DNA from: Diphasiastrum complanatum
Lineage: Eukaryota > Streptophyta > Lycopodiopsida > Lycopodiales > Lycopodiaceae
NCBI GenBank assembly: GCA_029204225.1
Contig: CM055092.1
Span: 84,782,694 to 84,846,693 of the forward strand
Direction of reading: 5' to 3'
Length of the DNA stretch: 64,000 nucleotides
A program made the position numbers and the translations under genes. This document shows, in pieces, positions 43,566-56,699 of this stretch. The notes below the pieces were generated by a model. The model was given only the letters and a program-made list of their open reading frames with translations, was not told the DNA's origin and did no database searches. The number at the start of each line of letters is the position of its first letter. Position 1 is the first letter of the stretch.

Positions 43566-45690
43566 AAGGTCCAAAGCACTCTTCAGAACCATGGTCCAAT
43601 GTCGAATAGAACAAAGACAACAATTCATGTCACTCTGATGATTCTAAGCAACTTGAACTGCTTCATATTATGATTGATTGATTGCAATCAAGCCTTCGCT
43701 GCCGGAAAAAGCCTTCATAACCTTAAGATGTGTGAGGAATTCGTACTGGAAAAGCGCCATAGACAAAGACTAAACATTTGTTAGAACCCATTCATTTTGA
43801 CTTTATGTTAACTAGCCCATATTATGTCCACTGAGAAGGGGGTGGGGGCAGGTTGTTTACTTTTTTGAGCATAAATCAAAAGGTTTGAAGTGCTTTGAGC
43901 TATCCAAAGCCCTAGTATTAAAATAAGACACATGAAGAGATTGAATTCTTAAAATCTGATGGAGGAAATGTTACGAGCCTCTAGCCAGAGCCAAACCCTA
44001 AAGGACACTGGAGATCAAACACCATAGTAAGGGGCGTGTTCTCAGCGCACACGCCCACCAGGGCAAGACAACTTAGGGACCTGTCAGCAGGAGGGGCCCC
44101 CATCAGGCACCAAGACGACCCTTATGGAGAGTGCAAGCAACATGAAGTTCTCAATTTTGTTGTAGCCTAGAGAGCCTAGGTTGTAATGAATCATGTACCA
44201 ACTGTGAATAGTAATAAGTAATAATTTCTAACCTACTCTAACTTGTAAGTACCAAGGACTGAAGACTCAAGAGTCAAGACTCAGGAATCAAGAGACAAGA
44301 CAGCGGACACATTAGTCTATCTAGATAACTGTATAGATCTGTAAATGCATCCTAGGGCCTACAGACACTATATTAGCACTTGTTTTTTCCTATAGACGCG
44401 AAAAAAAATCCTAAATCAATTCGACATTTTGAACCTTTTCTGAACTGATTCAAACAGCTCGAATCAGTCAATCCAGACCGCAGAATTGAATCAAACCATG
44501 AAACATTAGGTAGGTTCAGAGAAATATAGACAGAGTGGCAAGGACTTGAGTCATGTGTAGGACGTGTCCAGCCAACATGATATGTGGCCTGATGACTGAC
44601 ATTTGACTCAGCAAGACACATATCAGTATGTAAATATGGCATACCTACATAGTGACTGGGCTATATTGGTGGTTGACTGGGATGAAGCACAGAAAATTTG
44701 ACATATAAGCATGTTGATATGGCACATGATTGGTACATTGTGAAAAAACCCTGATATATAGCTACTACCAACTTGGTGAAAAAACAATTAACATTGACAA
44801 TAATGTTTTTCTTAGGAGGCAATGTTTCTGGGACCAAATTGTATGTTCCAATTCGTCCGTTTAAATCAGAAAAAAAATTGGCCTGGCCAGGTTTGAACCG
44901 TCCAATCTTTTCTTTTGTTGGTTTCATCGCTGACCTTCTGTTATAGCAGAAACAGGTGTTAGTTTAGTGTTTAGGTTGCAATTACAACTCTGCATACTGC
45001 CTAAGACTATAATCAATCAGATGACAAGTCTTCTCTGTTTATTGTTGATTCATGAATCATAGATGTTAAGTGCTCAGTGGCTTCAACAGTCAACATTCTA
45101 ACTTAAGAAGATTGAAATTTGAAGAGCTCTCTATAAGTGTTTTGAAACACAATAGTTGGTAATACTTAGTAGGCTCCTATCAGTTGATCAAAGATAACAA
45201 GGGACCTAGTAATCAAACTTAATCGACGTTTTTTTATACTCAATGTTATAACTGCACCTCCGCTTCCAAGCGTGCGTTTTCGGTTTCGTAGATCAGCAAC
45301 TGTGCTTGGAGGGAGGCAAGTAGATGCATCAATGGTCACACCTATACACCTAGCCCTAATTTGGGTCCTCTGACACTATAATAGGCCATCAGACATCTAC
45401 AAATAGGCCTTAAACACTAGGCTCAATGTCTCACAAATTGTCGATCGACTCAAATTCAAATCGGTTTTTCCAAGGAATCGGTCTTGATCAAAAAAAAAAA
45501 ATAAACGCAAACGGCAAAAATCCTGCTTGTTCAAGGTCTTCTTACTTCTCTTCTGCAAATATTGGGAGCTCTTTAAATAAGGACTTTGAGAGACTTTTAG
45601 AGGACAAAAGAGTGAGGAGGTCCGAGGAGAGATATTAAATTGGGGAGGTAAGAGATAATTCGGGAGGTAGGGTATTGTAATACTACTCGA
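43566..45690. other. Unassigned, more than 2 kb
   Basis: No recognisable gene or element ends. 44230-44300 contains repeated GACTCAAGA/GACTCAGGA words. A 70-codon open stretch at 45426-45638 has no known domain. Confidence 0.35.
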
Positions 45691-46157
45691 TCGATCTTCA
45701 TAAGGTGAACTTTAAACATCAAGTGACGGACGTTTTGTTGTCGCCATCCATAGAGTCACTACCAACTCACACCTATGCACCGGAACTATCGATACCACTG
45801 GCCTGATTAAGCCTCCTACAATAGCCAACATCCCATAATACTAGCGAGTGTACTAGACTCTCGTAAGCACTCACCTCCATGACACTCACCTCCATGGTTA
45901 GAGAAAAATCCTAGCTCAAGCACGCTCATACCATCCACCCACTCCCTAGGTAGATTGAACGGATAATATATGATTTTCCCACCTCTATATACATAGTGCA
46001 AGTGGGTCCTACATCAGCATAGTCCATGCTTCGATCTACAACACGAGACAGACTGAGGTGCTGACAAATGACATTGAAACTATCTACTATGCTAACTTAG
46101 GATTTCGCCTCATGTCGAAGCTGTCACCTGAAAGTCGTACCATTATGGTACATAACA
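45691..46157 (-). repeat. Probable 3' LTR of gypsy remnant D
   Basis: On the minus strand a polypurine tract AAGGGGGAGGGAA (46158-46172) is followed at once by TGTTATGTACCATAATGG (46157 downward), the expected start of a 3' LTR. CTATATACATAG near 45980-46000 could be a TATA region. The far end is not defined. Confidence 0.6.
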
Positions 46158-48300
46158 TTCCCTCCCCCTTAAGAATTTGCTTCTCAAGGTAGGAAACCAA
46201 GGAATCTCAGCCTAGGGTATTTTTACTTCTCCCAGGTGTCCTCATCATCGAACTTACCCTTGCAACAAATCAAGTGTTGAGAAATCGTTTTTGCAACAAA
46301 TCAAGTGTTAAGAAATCAAAGGATTTCTCAATTAATGTAAAGTTTATCCATGACCTTCTCAAGTTTCAATGGTAAGTAGGCAGTCAAATCCTCCAACTAT
46401 ACTAGTTCACATTCTGAAATGATTCTAACCTTTCCATCAAGTCGCTCTTTCATGCAGCTTACATGGAATACAAGATGTATCTTAGTTCCTAATGGAAGAT
46501 CTAGTTGATAGGTGGACTAATTGAGTTTCTTTACAATCTTATAAGGGCAGCCACATCTAGGAGATAAATTTGGAGATTTCCCAGTTCGAAGTGTCTTAGA
46601 ACCTTTTCGGGATTTTGAGATACACCCAATCTCCGACCTCAAACTCTCTGGTGAGCGACTTTGATTAGCATAAATGGGTACAAATCCAATTGAATCTCAA
46701 CAAAGCATAATTGATTATCTCATTAATCCGGCTCAAGCATCAGCGACACAGTTCGACAAAACTGTACCGTAATTAATGCCAAACTCGAACTCTTGAATGA
46801 GTTCCGACCATCTGGCCTTGTGGCCTCTCAAGTCTACAGCATCACAAATATACTTAAGGGACTGATGATCAGTCCTCACAGTGAATATGGATCCATACAA
46901 AAAATGTGGCCAAATCCTTGGTGCATGTATATAGCAAAGAGTTCCCTTTCATATGTAGAATATCCACATTGAGCAGGGTCTAACTTTTTGTTTTCAAAAG
47001 CTACTAGTCTACCATCGTGTAAAAAAACTCACATTTCGACTCTTTAGCATAGAGCTTTTCCTACCTTAGGATATTTAAGACAGTACAAAGATGCACTTCA
47101 TGCTCTTCCATAGTACAACTATATACCATATTACCAATATGTCGTCAAGAAAATTTTCAACAGATTTTCCCAATTTGCTGAAAAATTGTAAGAGCATTCA
47201 TGAGTTCAAAAGGTAAAACTTGAAATTCATGGTTGCCATATCTAGTCTTAAGCCTGTTTTTAACACATGAACATGCACTAAGTTTCTTTTTCTTTTTTTG
47301 ATTTTTTTCAAAAAAATATTTATAATGGTTTTTTGTTTTCCTCTTGTGTAGAATCGTTTAAGCAATCTGTAAAAAAAATTTCTGCTATTTAGGTTTCTTT
47401 TAAGGCTATTTGGTGTTTTTTTTTCATTTTTCTTAAAATTTTTTAAAAAAGTAGCAATCTAGACGACATTCCGCTGTTTACGATGTTGATGAGTTCCAAA
47501 ATGCCAACAATCTAAAATGCTCATTCCAGATGGCTATTGCAATGGATCACACTGGTAAGGGATAATGATTTTTAACAGTCATTATTTTAAACTTCTTAAA
47601 TTCTACACAAAGGCATAAGCCTTCGTCTTTCTTACTGACTTAAAGTATTGGTGCTCCCCAAGGTGATTTACTAGGTCTAATGTGGCCCATACGTAAATAA
47701 TTCTGACGTTGGTTGTAGCTTTGCCTTCTTCCTTCACCCTCATCCTATATATAAAAACACAATACAGGAAAACTATTGGGAAGTTCTATTTGATGATCTA
47801 CATTATTGACAAGAAGTAGACCATTAGGCAATTGCTCTAGAAAAACATTAGCAAATTCTTGCCTAAGACTTCTAAACAAAACTCCCTCAGCAGGATTCTC
47901 TATATTAGGATCATTTAAAGAGACGACACAAGTGCAATGAATCAATGGACAAATTTTAAACAGCACCTTCATTCAAACAGCAAATATCTTTCAAATGACA
48001 TAAGAAAGCATGAGACTCAGAACTCTTTGACTCACTTTCCAAAACGGATATATAAAGTAGGTCAATTTTATTTACATCTCCTTTTAATTCTAAACAAGAG
48101 CCATTATGCCAAATTTTCAAACTATGGGTGACACAGACCTTTTGTAAACAACTCGTTCTTAGAATAAAACCATTCTTTTCCGAATTAAATCGAACTTTAT
48201 CAAATTCATTATATGAAAGATATTCCTATCTACATAGTCTTGGATCTTAAATGGCAAGTGAGGAACAATCTCCCGACAGGTTTGATTATCCTCGCCTCCC
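46158..48300 (-). pseudogene. Ty3/gypsy remnant D (chromovirus-like)
   Basis: Pieces in order on the minus strand: LPNGLLLVNNVDHQIELP and IRPSKSPWGAPIL (RT start, about 47900-47640); FQVLPFELMNALTIFQ and VYSCTMEEHEVHLC...LYAKESKCEFF (RT middle to end, about 47250-47010); LVAFENKKLDPAQCGYSTYE (RNase H, about 47000-46920); then LSPRCGCPYKIVKKLN and KIHLVFHVSCMKERL (integrase C-terminal, about 46580-46430). The integrase core is missing and an AT-rich stretch (about 47270-47520) interrupts the RT. Heavily decayed. Confidence 0.8.
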
Positions 48301-48639
48301 ATCGTCAAATGGGACATTTACAACTTGGTCATTCACAAATCGAAGGGGTCCTATGAAGACCTCCTCCAAGGATCAAAGACTAGGATGTTGAATCATAGAA
48401 CCAACGGGAAACGGATGGTGGACAAACCGACCCAACCAAACCTAGATCATATGGATCTAGCCCCCAAACTATAGTTCTACCAATGCTCAATAGGAGAAAG
48501 ATGTCAAACCAGCAACACATGGCTACCATTACCACAATCCGGCATACACTAGTGAGAGCGGGCCACGTCATCCAATTCCCCTATGACTCACCGGTAGACC
48601 CAAAATAATCCACCATCATGACTTTAGACCTTCAACCAT
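48301..48639. other. Unassigned between gypsy remnants
   Basis: No coding similarity seen. It may be part of the 3' LTR of remnant E (truncated chromodomain just above). Confidence 0.3.
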
Positions 48640-49480
48640 TAATTATGACAATATACACTTGAGGGCCCCAAACCCCTCATATCCAAGATCCTTTCGGGTT
48701 CAAGTCGAGTCACACCCGATGATTCATCCAAGAGGTCCAATTGGTCTCCAGAACCAAGATGTTCCCCTTCATGCAAACTATTCTTGAGTCGACTTACGTG
48801 AAAAATCAGGTGCACTTGTGCTCCTGCCAGGAGGTCCAATTGGTAAGCCAAGGATCCAATCTTTTTGAAGATTCGATACGGTCCTCTATATCTAGCGGAC
48901 AATTTGTAATGCTTGTCGGTACACATTACACTAGAATCTTTCAGGATTCGTAAATACACCCAATCCCCCACTTGAAAGTCTCGGGGCGATCTTTTCAAAT
49001 TAGCATAATGTCGATCCCTATCCTGGGCACTCTGGACATTCTCACGTGCTATATGTAGCATTTCTTGCATATCATGCAGGAAATCCGCTACTTTCTTAAG
49101 CTTGATCGTACAAGTCTCTACCACAATGGGTATTTGAGCTAAATCAAAAGCCTTCGTTGTGGTCTTTACCGGAATAAACGTAACCAATTTGGTACGACGG
49201 TCGACCACTACCCAAATTGCATCATTCTGTTTATTCGTCCGTGGAAACCCAACCACGAAATCCATGAAAATACTACCCCATCTCTTATCTGGGATATCCA
49301 ATGGATGTAACAATCCACCAACCTTAAGGCGTTTGGCCTTATTCAACTGGCATTGGTCACACGTGACCACATAAGATTCGACAAAGGGGTTAAGTTTTGA
49401 CCAAGAAAAATCCCTTCGTAGATGCACAAGCGATCGGTTCTCTTGAAATGCAGAATTTTCAGCTTTCAAGAATGGTTCAT
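48640..49480 (-). pseudogene. Ty3/gypsy remnant E: integrase with deleted core, chromodomain start
   Basis: One open frame of 276 codons on the minus strand (49469-48639). It includes the integrase zinc-finger end (FVESYVVTCDQCQLNKAKR), the core start (IFMDFVVGFPRT, AIWVVVDRRTKLVTFIPVKT), a large in-frame deletion removing the D,35E part, then the C-terminal domain (DRHYANLKRSPRDFQVGDWV, KLSARYRGPYRIFKKIG, HLIFHVSRLKNSL). A truncated chromodomain start (RLEPERILDMRG) follows. The open frame in spite of the missing catalytic core suggests a recent or constrained deletion derivative, though chance cannot be excluded. Confidence 0.85.
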
Positions 49481-49644
49481 AAACTGCATAACGGCAATCG
49501 AGATGCCGGATGCTTTTCCATTTTGTCCCTCATTTTTTTCCATTTCCGGAGCTTCTGAGCTGCTCTTGCTACCTATTCATGTTTGGCATTCATTTCGACA
49601 GCTTGCTGCTGAAGAATTTTATTTGATTGTACAATGATCAACAT

Positions 49645-50700
49645 CAGATTGTCAATCACTGTTGTGGAAAATTGCATATAGGTTGTCATGAATAATGGTC
49701 AAACTGTGTTGCCATTGAGAGGCTCGTGAATAAAACCGCTAGCCCTACATTTTTTGGACACCATGTGCTACACATTGCCCAGATCGCCGGGTCAAGAACA
49801 TATTTGAAATTGCCCTACATTTAGGAGGTGGTGGATGTGACATCTATGGGCCTTATATATGAGTTCATAGATAGGTTGGGGGAGCACTTGCGGACGTGCA
49901 CAATGAATAGTGCTAAGAGGTATACTCTGTGCCCATTGTCATTGCTAAATTAAGAACTTCCATTTGCTTAGTAGGGTCACGAATGTAGCCCTAAGTAGTT
50001 ACAACCCACCAGTAAGTACTAAGTTAGAAAATTGATTCCCAATTTCTCATTCTCAAGCTTGATTCTTATTTACGTCATTTTGCAAGCTACAGGAGATACG
50101 GGACAAATGGTAGTGGTTCCAGCACCCTTCGCATGCCATGGGTTGTATTTTTCACCCATTGTGGAGTGATGTGCAGTTCCAAGACGAGGAGTTTCGAAAT
50201 GGATGCTTTGTCAACATCAGCTAGGTCTTTCCTAATGTAGTTGAGCAAGAGGCACTATGAGATGACCTCCTAGTGTGCAAAAATGAGGACTTGGAGTATG
50301 GATATCTAGTGGCATTTCCTAGGTTTGGGATATTGTCAGCCTATAGACTGTGACCCACTAGCTGAAGTTTAGTAAAAAGTGAATTTTGATTCTTCATGAT
50401 TGAACACTCGTGACTCTAGTAACTAGTTTTCATGTAGTACTATCACCTATTGTCATTCTATGCTTGTAGTTGTAACATCCTACAATTTCAAAAGAGACTT
50501 ATTTATGGGTCATCATCCATGTCACGTAAATGTGCACATTGTAATTCATAGCGTTCCCAGGTCGCAGAAGCTTGCACTCCAAATCCTCTCAAAGGACTAC
50601 ATAGTAGTTGCATGTAAGAGGGATTGTGCTTTTTCATTCATTCATACGAAAGGAACAAGATCACGATAGGTTGGTGTACATGCACGTGAACCATGTCTTT
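49645..50700 (+). pseudogene. hAT transposase remnant
   Basis: Pieces across three frames: VVMNNGQTVLP, YIFWTPCATHCPD (the hAT DNxA...W.PC.AH motif), TSMGLIYEFIDRLGEHL, HPSHAMGCIFHPLWSDVQFQ with DEEF, VVEQEALR, KLALQILSKDY, CKRDCAFSFIHTKG and DHDRLVYMHVN. The last two are the C-terminal dimerisation domain. The N-terminal BED zinc finger is not seen, and internal deletions remove parts around 49800-49850. Stops throughout. No terminal repeats identified. The protein would cut and paste an 8-bp-duplicating hAT element. Confidence 0.8.
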
Positions 50701-53511
50701 TAAAATTAAAAGAAACAAGACAACTATTTTAAAACATGTATTTTCTATTGTCATTTGTAATTGCAACTACCTAAATTGAGCGATGAAAAGTTGTGAGCAT
50801 TGGCCCTAGAGTCACTCATTGCTCTCGAGCAATGGTACCTTACTCCTTAATCATGATTCGTGACCCCTAAACTCATGAGGCATGAAACTAGCTATAGGTA
50901 ACTGCGTAGGTCAATCCCGAAGACATTGAATCGATGAAGGCTCCAAATCCACCACCTAGGTCACAACAAAGACGACCCTAAGGAGGCTTATTCAGTGCAA
51001 GCACAAAAACCCGTTTCAAGGTTTTGGGGTCATAACGTACTGCCCCATACATCTTAAAAATCTGATTTAAAAAAACACTTTAAAAAGCTTCCCTTTTTAT
51101 TTCCTCCTTTCTTCAATTGTTGTGCCTCTTTGATCCAAAATATGGCAAGTTATTGTGCAAGTGCATCAAATGAACTTTTTTTTCTCCCCTCTTCGATCCA
51201 TTGAGAGACCCAAAAGCTTTTATGAGAGATGATTCATAATACTATTCATTCAGCCATCGCCATTTTCAATCTCATCATTTTGACACAAATTTGTACCAAT
51301 CTCACTTTCATAATCAAACACACTACATTTTCTACAAGATAAGCATCGCTCCCAAAGAATTCAGACTTTTCTGCCTACGATGAAGCATAGCATGCACAAA
51401 TTTGCTTGCACACGCCCGGCTTAAATTACAAATGTGATCCTTCACAATGTATGTGCAAATGATTGTCTTGTATGCGCAAAATTGTTTTGTTCGTTGACTG
51501 CTACTTGGTCTGCAGCTTTATCAAAAAAACAGCCAGAAAAATGTCATAATTGTGGCTCGCAATCTCAAACGTGATGCAAAACGCATTCCGAAAAATTCCA
51601 TTAGGGTTTCTCAGAACGCTGCTGTTCTTTTTTAGTGTATTTTTATTTCTATTTTGGAAGTTTAAATGAGTTCCTATTGGTTGTTTTAGGTTTTAAAAAA
51701 ATTTACTTCGAGTGAATGAAAGTTGTTTTTTGATGTTTTTTTGGTTCACTTTTTTAGCTAAAAGAATTTTTCATTTAAAAACATGTTCTGAACAGCATTC
51801 CATTGTCCTGAACATAGATGGAACAGAATGCTGCGTCTATGATACATACTACAAATAAAAATTTAGGGTTCGTTGTGGCTTATATACTTGTCTATGTCCT
51901 AGGCCCCGGCCAATGACCATTTAATCTTAACCCTAGTTATTAATCTCTTGAATCTGGAACATTATTTCTTGCTACTAAATGCTAAATTTTGATTGCAATT
52001 TGCAAAGTTCAAACAAGTCAACAACATTTGAAATGTCATAGAATTTAGAGATAGAAAAATGAAACATAGTAACATATCAATGAATAATGAGTCATGACTA
52101 CAAATCATAAAAGTACTACTAGTAAATTGCTACTGGTATGGAATCTGGATTAGGAGTCTGTACATACATGTTACAGTACCCTACAGTCCATAGTCTTTAA
52201 TAAGCACTCTAGAGTCTACAATCTAGTGACTACAAATGCCTCCTAGCCCTCCTTGGGAGCTCCAGTGTATGCAAACTATCCAACTCCTCATGGCTCAAAC
52301 TTCCCACACCATCCTCCTTCACATATTCCTCGTCCTTTGATGTCTCCTCATTTGAGTCCACATATAGGCTCCTCATCTTCAAAGGCTCAAGAGCTTTGAG
52401 CCTCTACCGTTTGTTGACTTCTTGCACTGCCTCTCAACGTAGTAGGTCTTGCACAATGCACACAACATAACACAAATAAGGAAAGAGATCAAGATTGGCT
52501 AGAAGTTAGAACTCTAGAACTCTTGAAGGTTAACTTTGGACAAATAAACCGATTCAAGAAACATTACAAGGACAATTCACATAGATCATATAGGATAACT
52601 CTATTGTCCGTGCATTGATGTAGTGAAGGTTCTATTTGACTCTAATGAATTTATCGTCTTGGATTGGATGTAGGAGAGGTCTGCGCATTGAATTGGTGAA
52701 GCTTATACGTGAAATGATTCAAATCGATCGCCCTAAAAAAAATTTCCGATTTGAACTGAGCCTGGTGAAACTGGTGCCAGTTGGAAACTATTCAAGGAAA
52801 CATTGTTAGGAGGTGAGAGTTTAAGAGAACTTAGTTAGGTTGCAACATCATGGTTGCAACAAACACTTGAGGGCCTAATCCAAGATATCAAGAAGGGTCA
52901 TTCCTTATTCCATTGCAGATTAATCCTTTCTACAAACCTTTCAACAAGGAGTCTAGAACCGTCCATAGTAGAATGTGAACCATGTGGACTCCAAAAGGCT
53001 ATAAATATCTAAATAAATCATACATTCATTCCTTTGACAATTTTTCTAGTAAGGTTTTGATAATTTCATGTTACCTAACCAGGGTATAATCCCAAAAATT
53101 GAAAGCCATATAAAACTAAAGAATGGCAATACCAATGACATATCACTCAATTAAAAGATTGATTATTTTCTTATTTCCTCAGCCCTCTAGATAAACTTGG
53201 CAAAACTTTACCCTAGCATCTGGATTGTATCTTCACTAAACCAATCATGATCCCAGAGCCTTCATAAAACTGAGTTTATTGGGTGCATGCAGCTTGAAAC
53301 TTTTAACCTTATTTAAGGTGCTTTGGCTTTTGTTTAATTTTTTCTTGTTTCACACATTTGATCCCCTAACGGCCATGAATTGCAGAAGGAAGAAGGGAGG
53401 GTGTTCAAATCAGATATATGTAGATGGGCAACAATAAAAATGCAAGAACTCACATTGAATATTCAAGCAAACTTATTAAGCTTCAGACTGTGTAGTTTTG
53501 ATGGAAATACA
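50701..53511. other. Unassigned, about 2.8 kb
   Basis: Mostly AT-rich. At 51775-51840 the GTTC(T/C)(G)GAAC motif family appears (ACATGTTCTGAACAGCATTCC). At 52225-52455 the minus strand reads KALEPLKMRSLYVDSNEETS then KDEEYVKEDGVGSLS, an acidic tail that could belong to a hAT-type protein, but the assignment is weak. No other gene is seen. Confidence 0.35.
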
Positions 53512-53563
53512 GGTACTTCTTAAGTGCATCACAATAAGGTACTTCTTAAGTGCATCACAATAA
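53512..53563. repeat. 26-bp tandem duplication
   Basis: GGTACTTCTTAAGTGCATCA followed by CAATAA is present twice in tandem, without differences. Confidence 0.95.
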
Positions 53564-54510
53564 TGTGGAGGGGTCTAGCTAGGTAGATTTATTAACAAAA
53601 TAAGAAGATGAAAGAAAAGCTTAAAGTAAAAAATATCCAGACGAAAGCTGTCAAAGAGTATGAACAGGGATTGATTTGACTACATTGTTTCTGGACACAG
53701 AGGAGGTTGCAGACGCCATTTCAAAAATTTGTGAACATACGAATGCTTGCTTACAGAAGGGAGTAAAATCGGAATGGTGGATCGGAGGCCAAGTTCAGCA
53801 AAGCTACACCTGTCAATGGCTTTTCTGCAATTAAGCATGCATAGACATAGATTTGTAGGCTTCACATGAAAAGGATTTCTTCCTGTATGTATTAGAAATG
53901 AAATGAATTTGCCAAACAATAGAGCTGCAAATAAAGAATGCTCCAATAGAATTTAGTGCGAAAGGAAAGCAGGAAAGCAACCTACCAGAAGGGCCAACTA
54001 GTGGAGGTGCCCATTTCTCCCACACACGCCGTAGCATATATCTTTCACCCATAGCTCTAGTTCTAGCTCACAGATGGGAAGATCCAAAGTGCCCAAGGCA
54101 GATCCGAGACTCCCAAGAGGGAATGCGTTTTAGATGCTCAATGCTCCTGTCACATGCCCAACCAATTGTTAGTTTTCAAAACTTTAAGTATCTAAGCATG
54201 GCCATGGTAGTAGATTGTTAAGTCTACCTTCATGTGCCATCTTCCAGATCATTAAATGTCTCTTGTGATAGCCACATGCACTCTCAAAAGAAGTCCATCA
54301 CTCGAACTCATAGGTGGTGGCAACATGAACCCTTAATTTCCCAAATGCACCCAGATCTATAGTTGTGGTGGCTAGCAACCACATGTTCTTTATAGATTTC
54401 AACACAAAAAACCTTGCTCTCCTTAACATCTGTTTTGGTTAGCAATAGCAAAAAATTCACTACTACAAAAACAATGCATAGTGATGGAAATTAGCGACGT
54501 TTATTTGGAC
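53564..54510. other. Unassigned, possible exon near 53985-54052 (minus)
   Basis: On the minus strand an ATG at 54052 opens MGERYMLRRVWEKWAPPLVG followed by PSG, then GTAGGT, a donor-like site at about 53985. It could be a short first exon, but no other exon or family was recognised. The rest is unassigned. Confidence 0.25.
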
Positions 54511-55363
54511 CTAAGTTGCATCAGAACAGCGTTCCGGAGGCATAGCGTTCGAACAACGTTCCAGAACGTCGGAACCCGGAAAAGAAAAAAAAATTCTGCC
54601 GGCGGTTTTTTATGGTGGTGCACCAATTCACATGTAGCATTATTAATGTTTTTGGGTATTGCATTCTATCATATTACAAACTTGCAAGTGTTACCATTTA
54701 GTCTTAGAGTATTTCTTGAGACAAGTTTGTCTTGATTATGGACGAATCTCATAAAAAACTCATCAGATGGGATTCTTCTTCCTTCTTTTGTTAATCAACA
54801 GTCAGCCTTCTCATTGCTGTTAGTTTCTATTCTTCAATCTGCCTTGGAGCTAAAATTATTCATGCAAAATTGTCGATTATATGCAAAGAAACATCATGGT
54901 TCTGGAACGCAAATGGAATCATGGTTCTGGAACGAACCTCAATTTGAAAAAAAAAAAACCTGGCAGAACGAGAAGTTCTTTAACATTTTCATTTTTACAA
55001 TTTGCTTCTACAGGAAAATGAGTTCATTTTTGTAGGATTAGCTGATTGTTAGAACAACAATAGTGTAGAAGAATGAGTGAATTGCCATAGTTTTTTGAAA
55101 AGTAGATTTGATATACATTTCTTTTTTAATCTGTGAAGAAGCTTAGGCGAGAAGAAAAAAATTCTACATTTCTTTTTTAATTTGTAACGAAGCTCGTGTC
55201 AAAAGAAAAGTCAATATACATTTCTTCTTGAATCTGTCACGAAGCTCAGGCCCAAAGAAAACCACCTAAAAAATTTGAAATCATTCATGCCATGGTTCCA
55301 AAGCTTGAAACCACATGGTTCCGGAACCATGAAGGGTCGGAACATGGTCCCGATGCAACTTAG
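54511..55363. mobile_element. 853-bp TIR element with GTTCC/GGAAC subterminal motifs
   Basis: Perfect 12-bp terminal inverted repeats CTAAGTTGCATC (54511) and GATGCAACTTAG (ending 55363), extended imperfectly into GTTCCG. Inside each end there are multiple GTTCCGGA, GTTCCAGAAC, GGAACC and TTCTGGAACG words (54530-54575, 54900-54935, 55310-55350). The interior is AT-rich with a T-rich duplicate at about 55120-55230 (TACATTTCTTTTT(T/G)AATCTGT). No coding. No target duplication recognised. Probably a non-autonomous DNA transposon. Confidence 0.65.
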
Positions 55364-56699
55364 ATTATATGTTACAGAAAGGAAAATGGCATGATGTGAA
55401 CTTTTTGTTTTTTAATTCTTAAATTGAGTATTCATGACATTTTAAAAAAAGGCCTAGTGTCTTCATAAGTCTGTTCAGGAATTTAAATACCTTGTATCAA
55501 GTGAATACTCTATCATCCAAAACTGAGCCAGCTAATTCTTAATAGATCTATGACATTAGACAAAGGGCCTTTCTTGAGTATGGACTACATCAAACGTGTA
55601 TAATTCTCAGGACCTCTCAACAGTCTACTTTTTTATAAGCCATGATTCAGGCTAACTTGGATAGTCCATAATTTGACGATTACTTGCCTTTTCTGACTCG
55701 ATTCAATTCCTCTTGTCTCAATATAATGTTAGCTACTAGTTGGATCAAACAAAACTCAAATCCAAACTTGTTTGCTAAAAATTGACCATGCTCATCTGAA
55801 GTCATTAACTAGTCCACCAAAAGACCCTAATTTTGGGCTATTTGACATACTGGCCATCTATGACCAAAATGAATTAGACAAACACCATGTTTAGTTCCAT
55901 AGATTCATAATGGTGATAGAAACTTGTGACAGCCATCAATTTGGGTTATTGCATGCTCCGAGAAGAAATTTACGTTGAGGTGCTAGGTTTGGGTTAAAAA
56001 TCTCTTACGCAATTTTGGGGCCAACTTCGAGTGCCTAGTACTGTGTCATGCATTGAATGTTTCAACCTTAACAAGGCTTCTCGGATGTGTTTACTAGTCT
56101 TCTACTTGCAACAACTGATAGTCCTAGGTATTGTCTTCTCGGACAATATATTTCTCTCCTTACTGAATAATTGAATTGATAAAACACTTATGGTTGGGGC
56201 AACTACTTCGGGATCGATAATACTCCTCGTACCTTCAGTTTGTTGGATCTTCGGATTTGGCACAAAAGCTATTGAGAAATAGAAGCATGAGGTGAAAGAT
56301 TTTTTTGCATAGCTAATCACACGAAAGATTTTTTTGCATACCTAGTCACACCTATACTCAAATATTTTTTTTTATGGGTTCGGTGCAATCACAACTCTCA
56401 AATCTTTTAGAATGGAGAAAGCAAGGGAAGCGATCCAGCATCACCAAATGCATGGATGCAAGCTCAAACCCTGTGGATGAGGCACCTCATTCTAAAAACC
56501 AGGTTTTTGGTTTTTTTACATGCAAGACATGAAATCTCTTTCATGCAAACGTTTCCCAAGACACTAAATTTCCAGTCAACAAATTCAGTTTGCTATTTTC
56601 CATGCATGCATGCTCACTTACATGTGCTGGTGTTGGGCCCTTAACCAAGGTCCAAGCCCAAAAAGTTCATACTGTCTCCATTTTTTATCCTTGAGGTTC
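55364..56699. other. Unassigned, 1.3 kb
   Basis: No recognisable gene or repeat apart from a short duplication, CGAAAGATTTTTTTGCATA, at about 56294-56341. Confidence 0.35.

Noticed and set aside
52225-52455. Minus-strand acidic stretch as a definite hAT C-terminus
   Set aside because: Only composition supports it; no dimerisation motif is adjacent on that strand.
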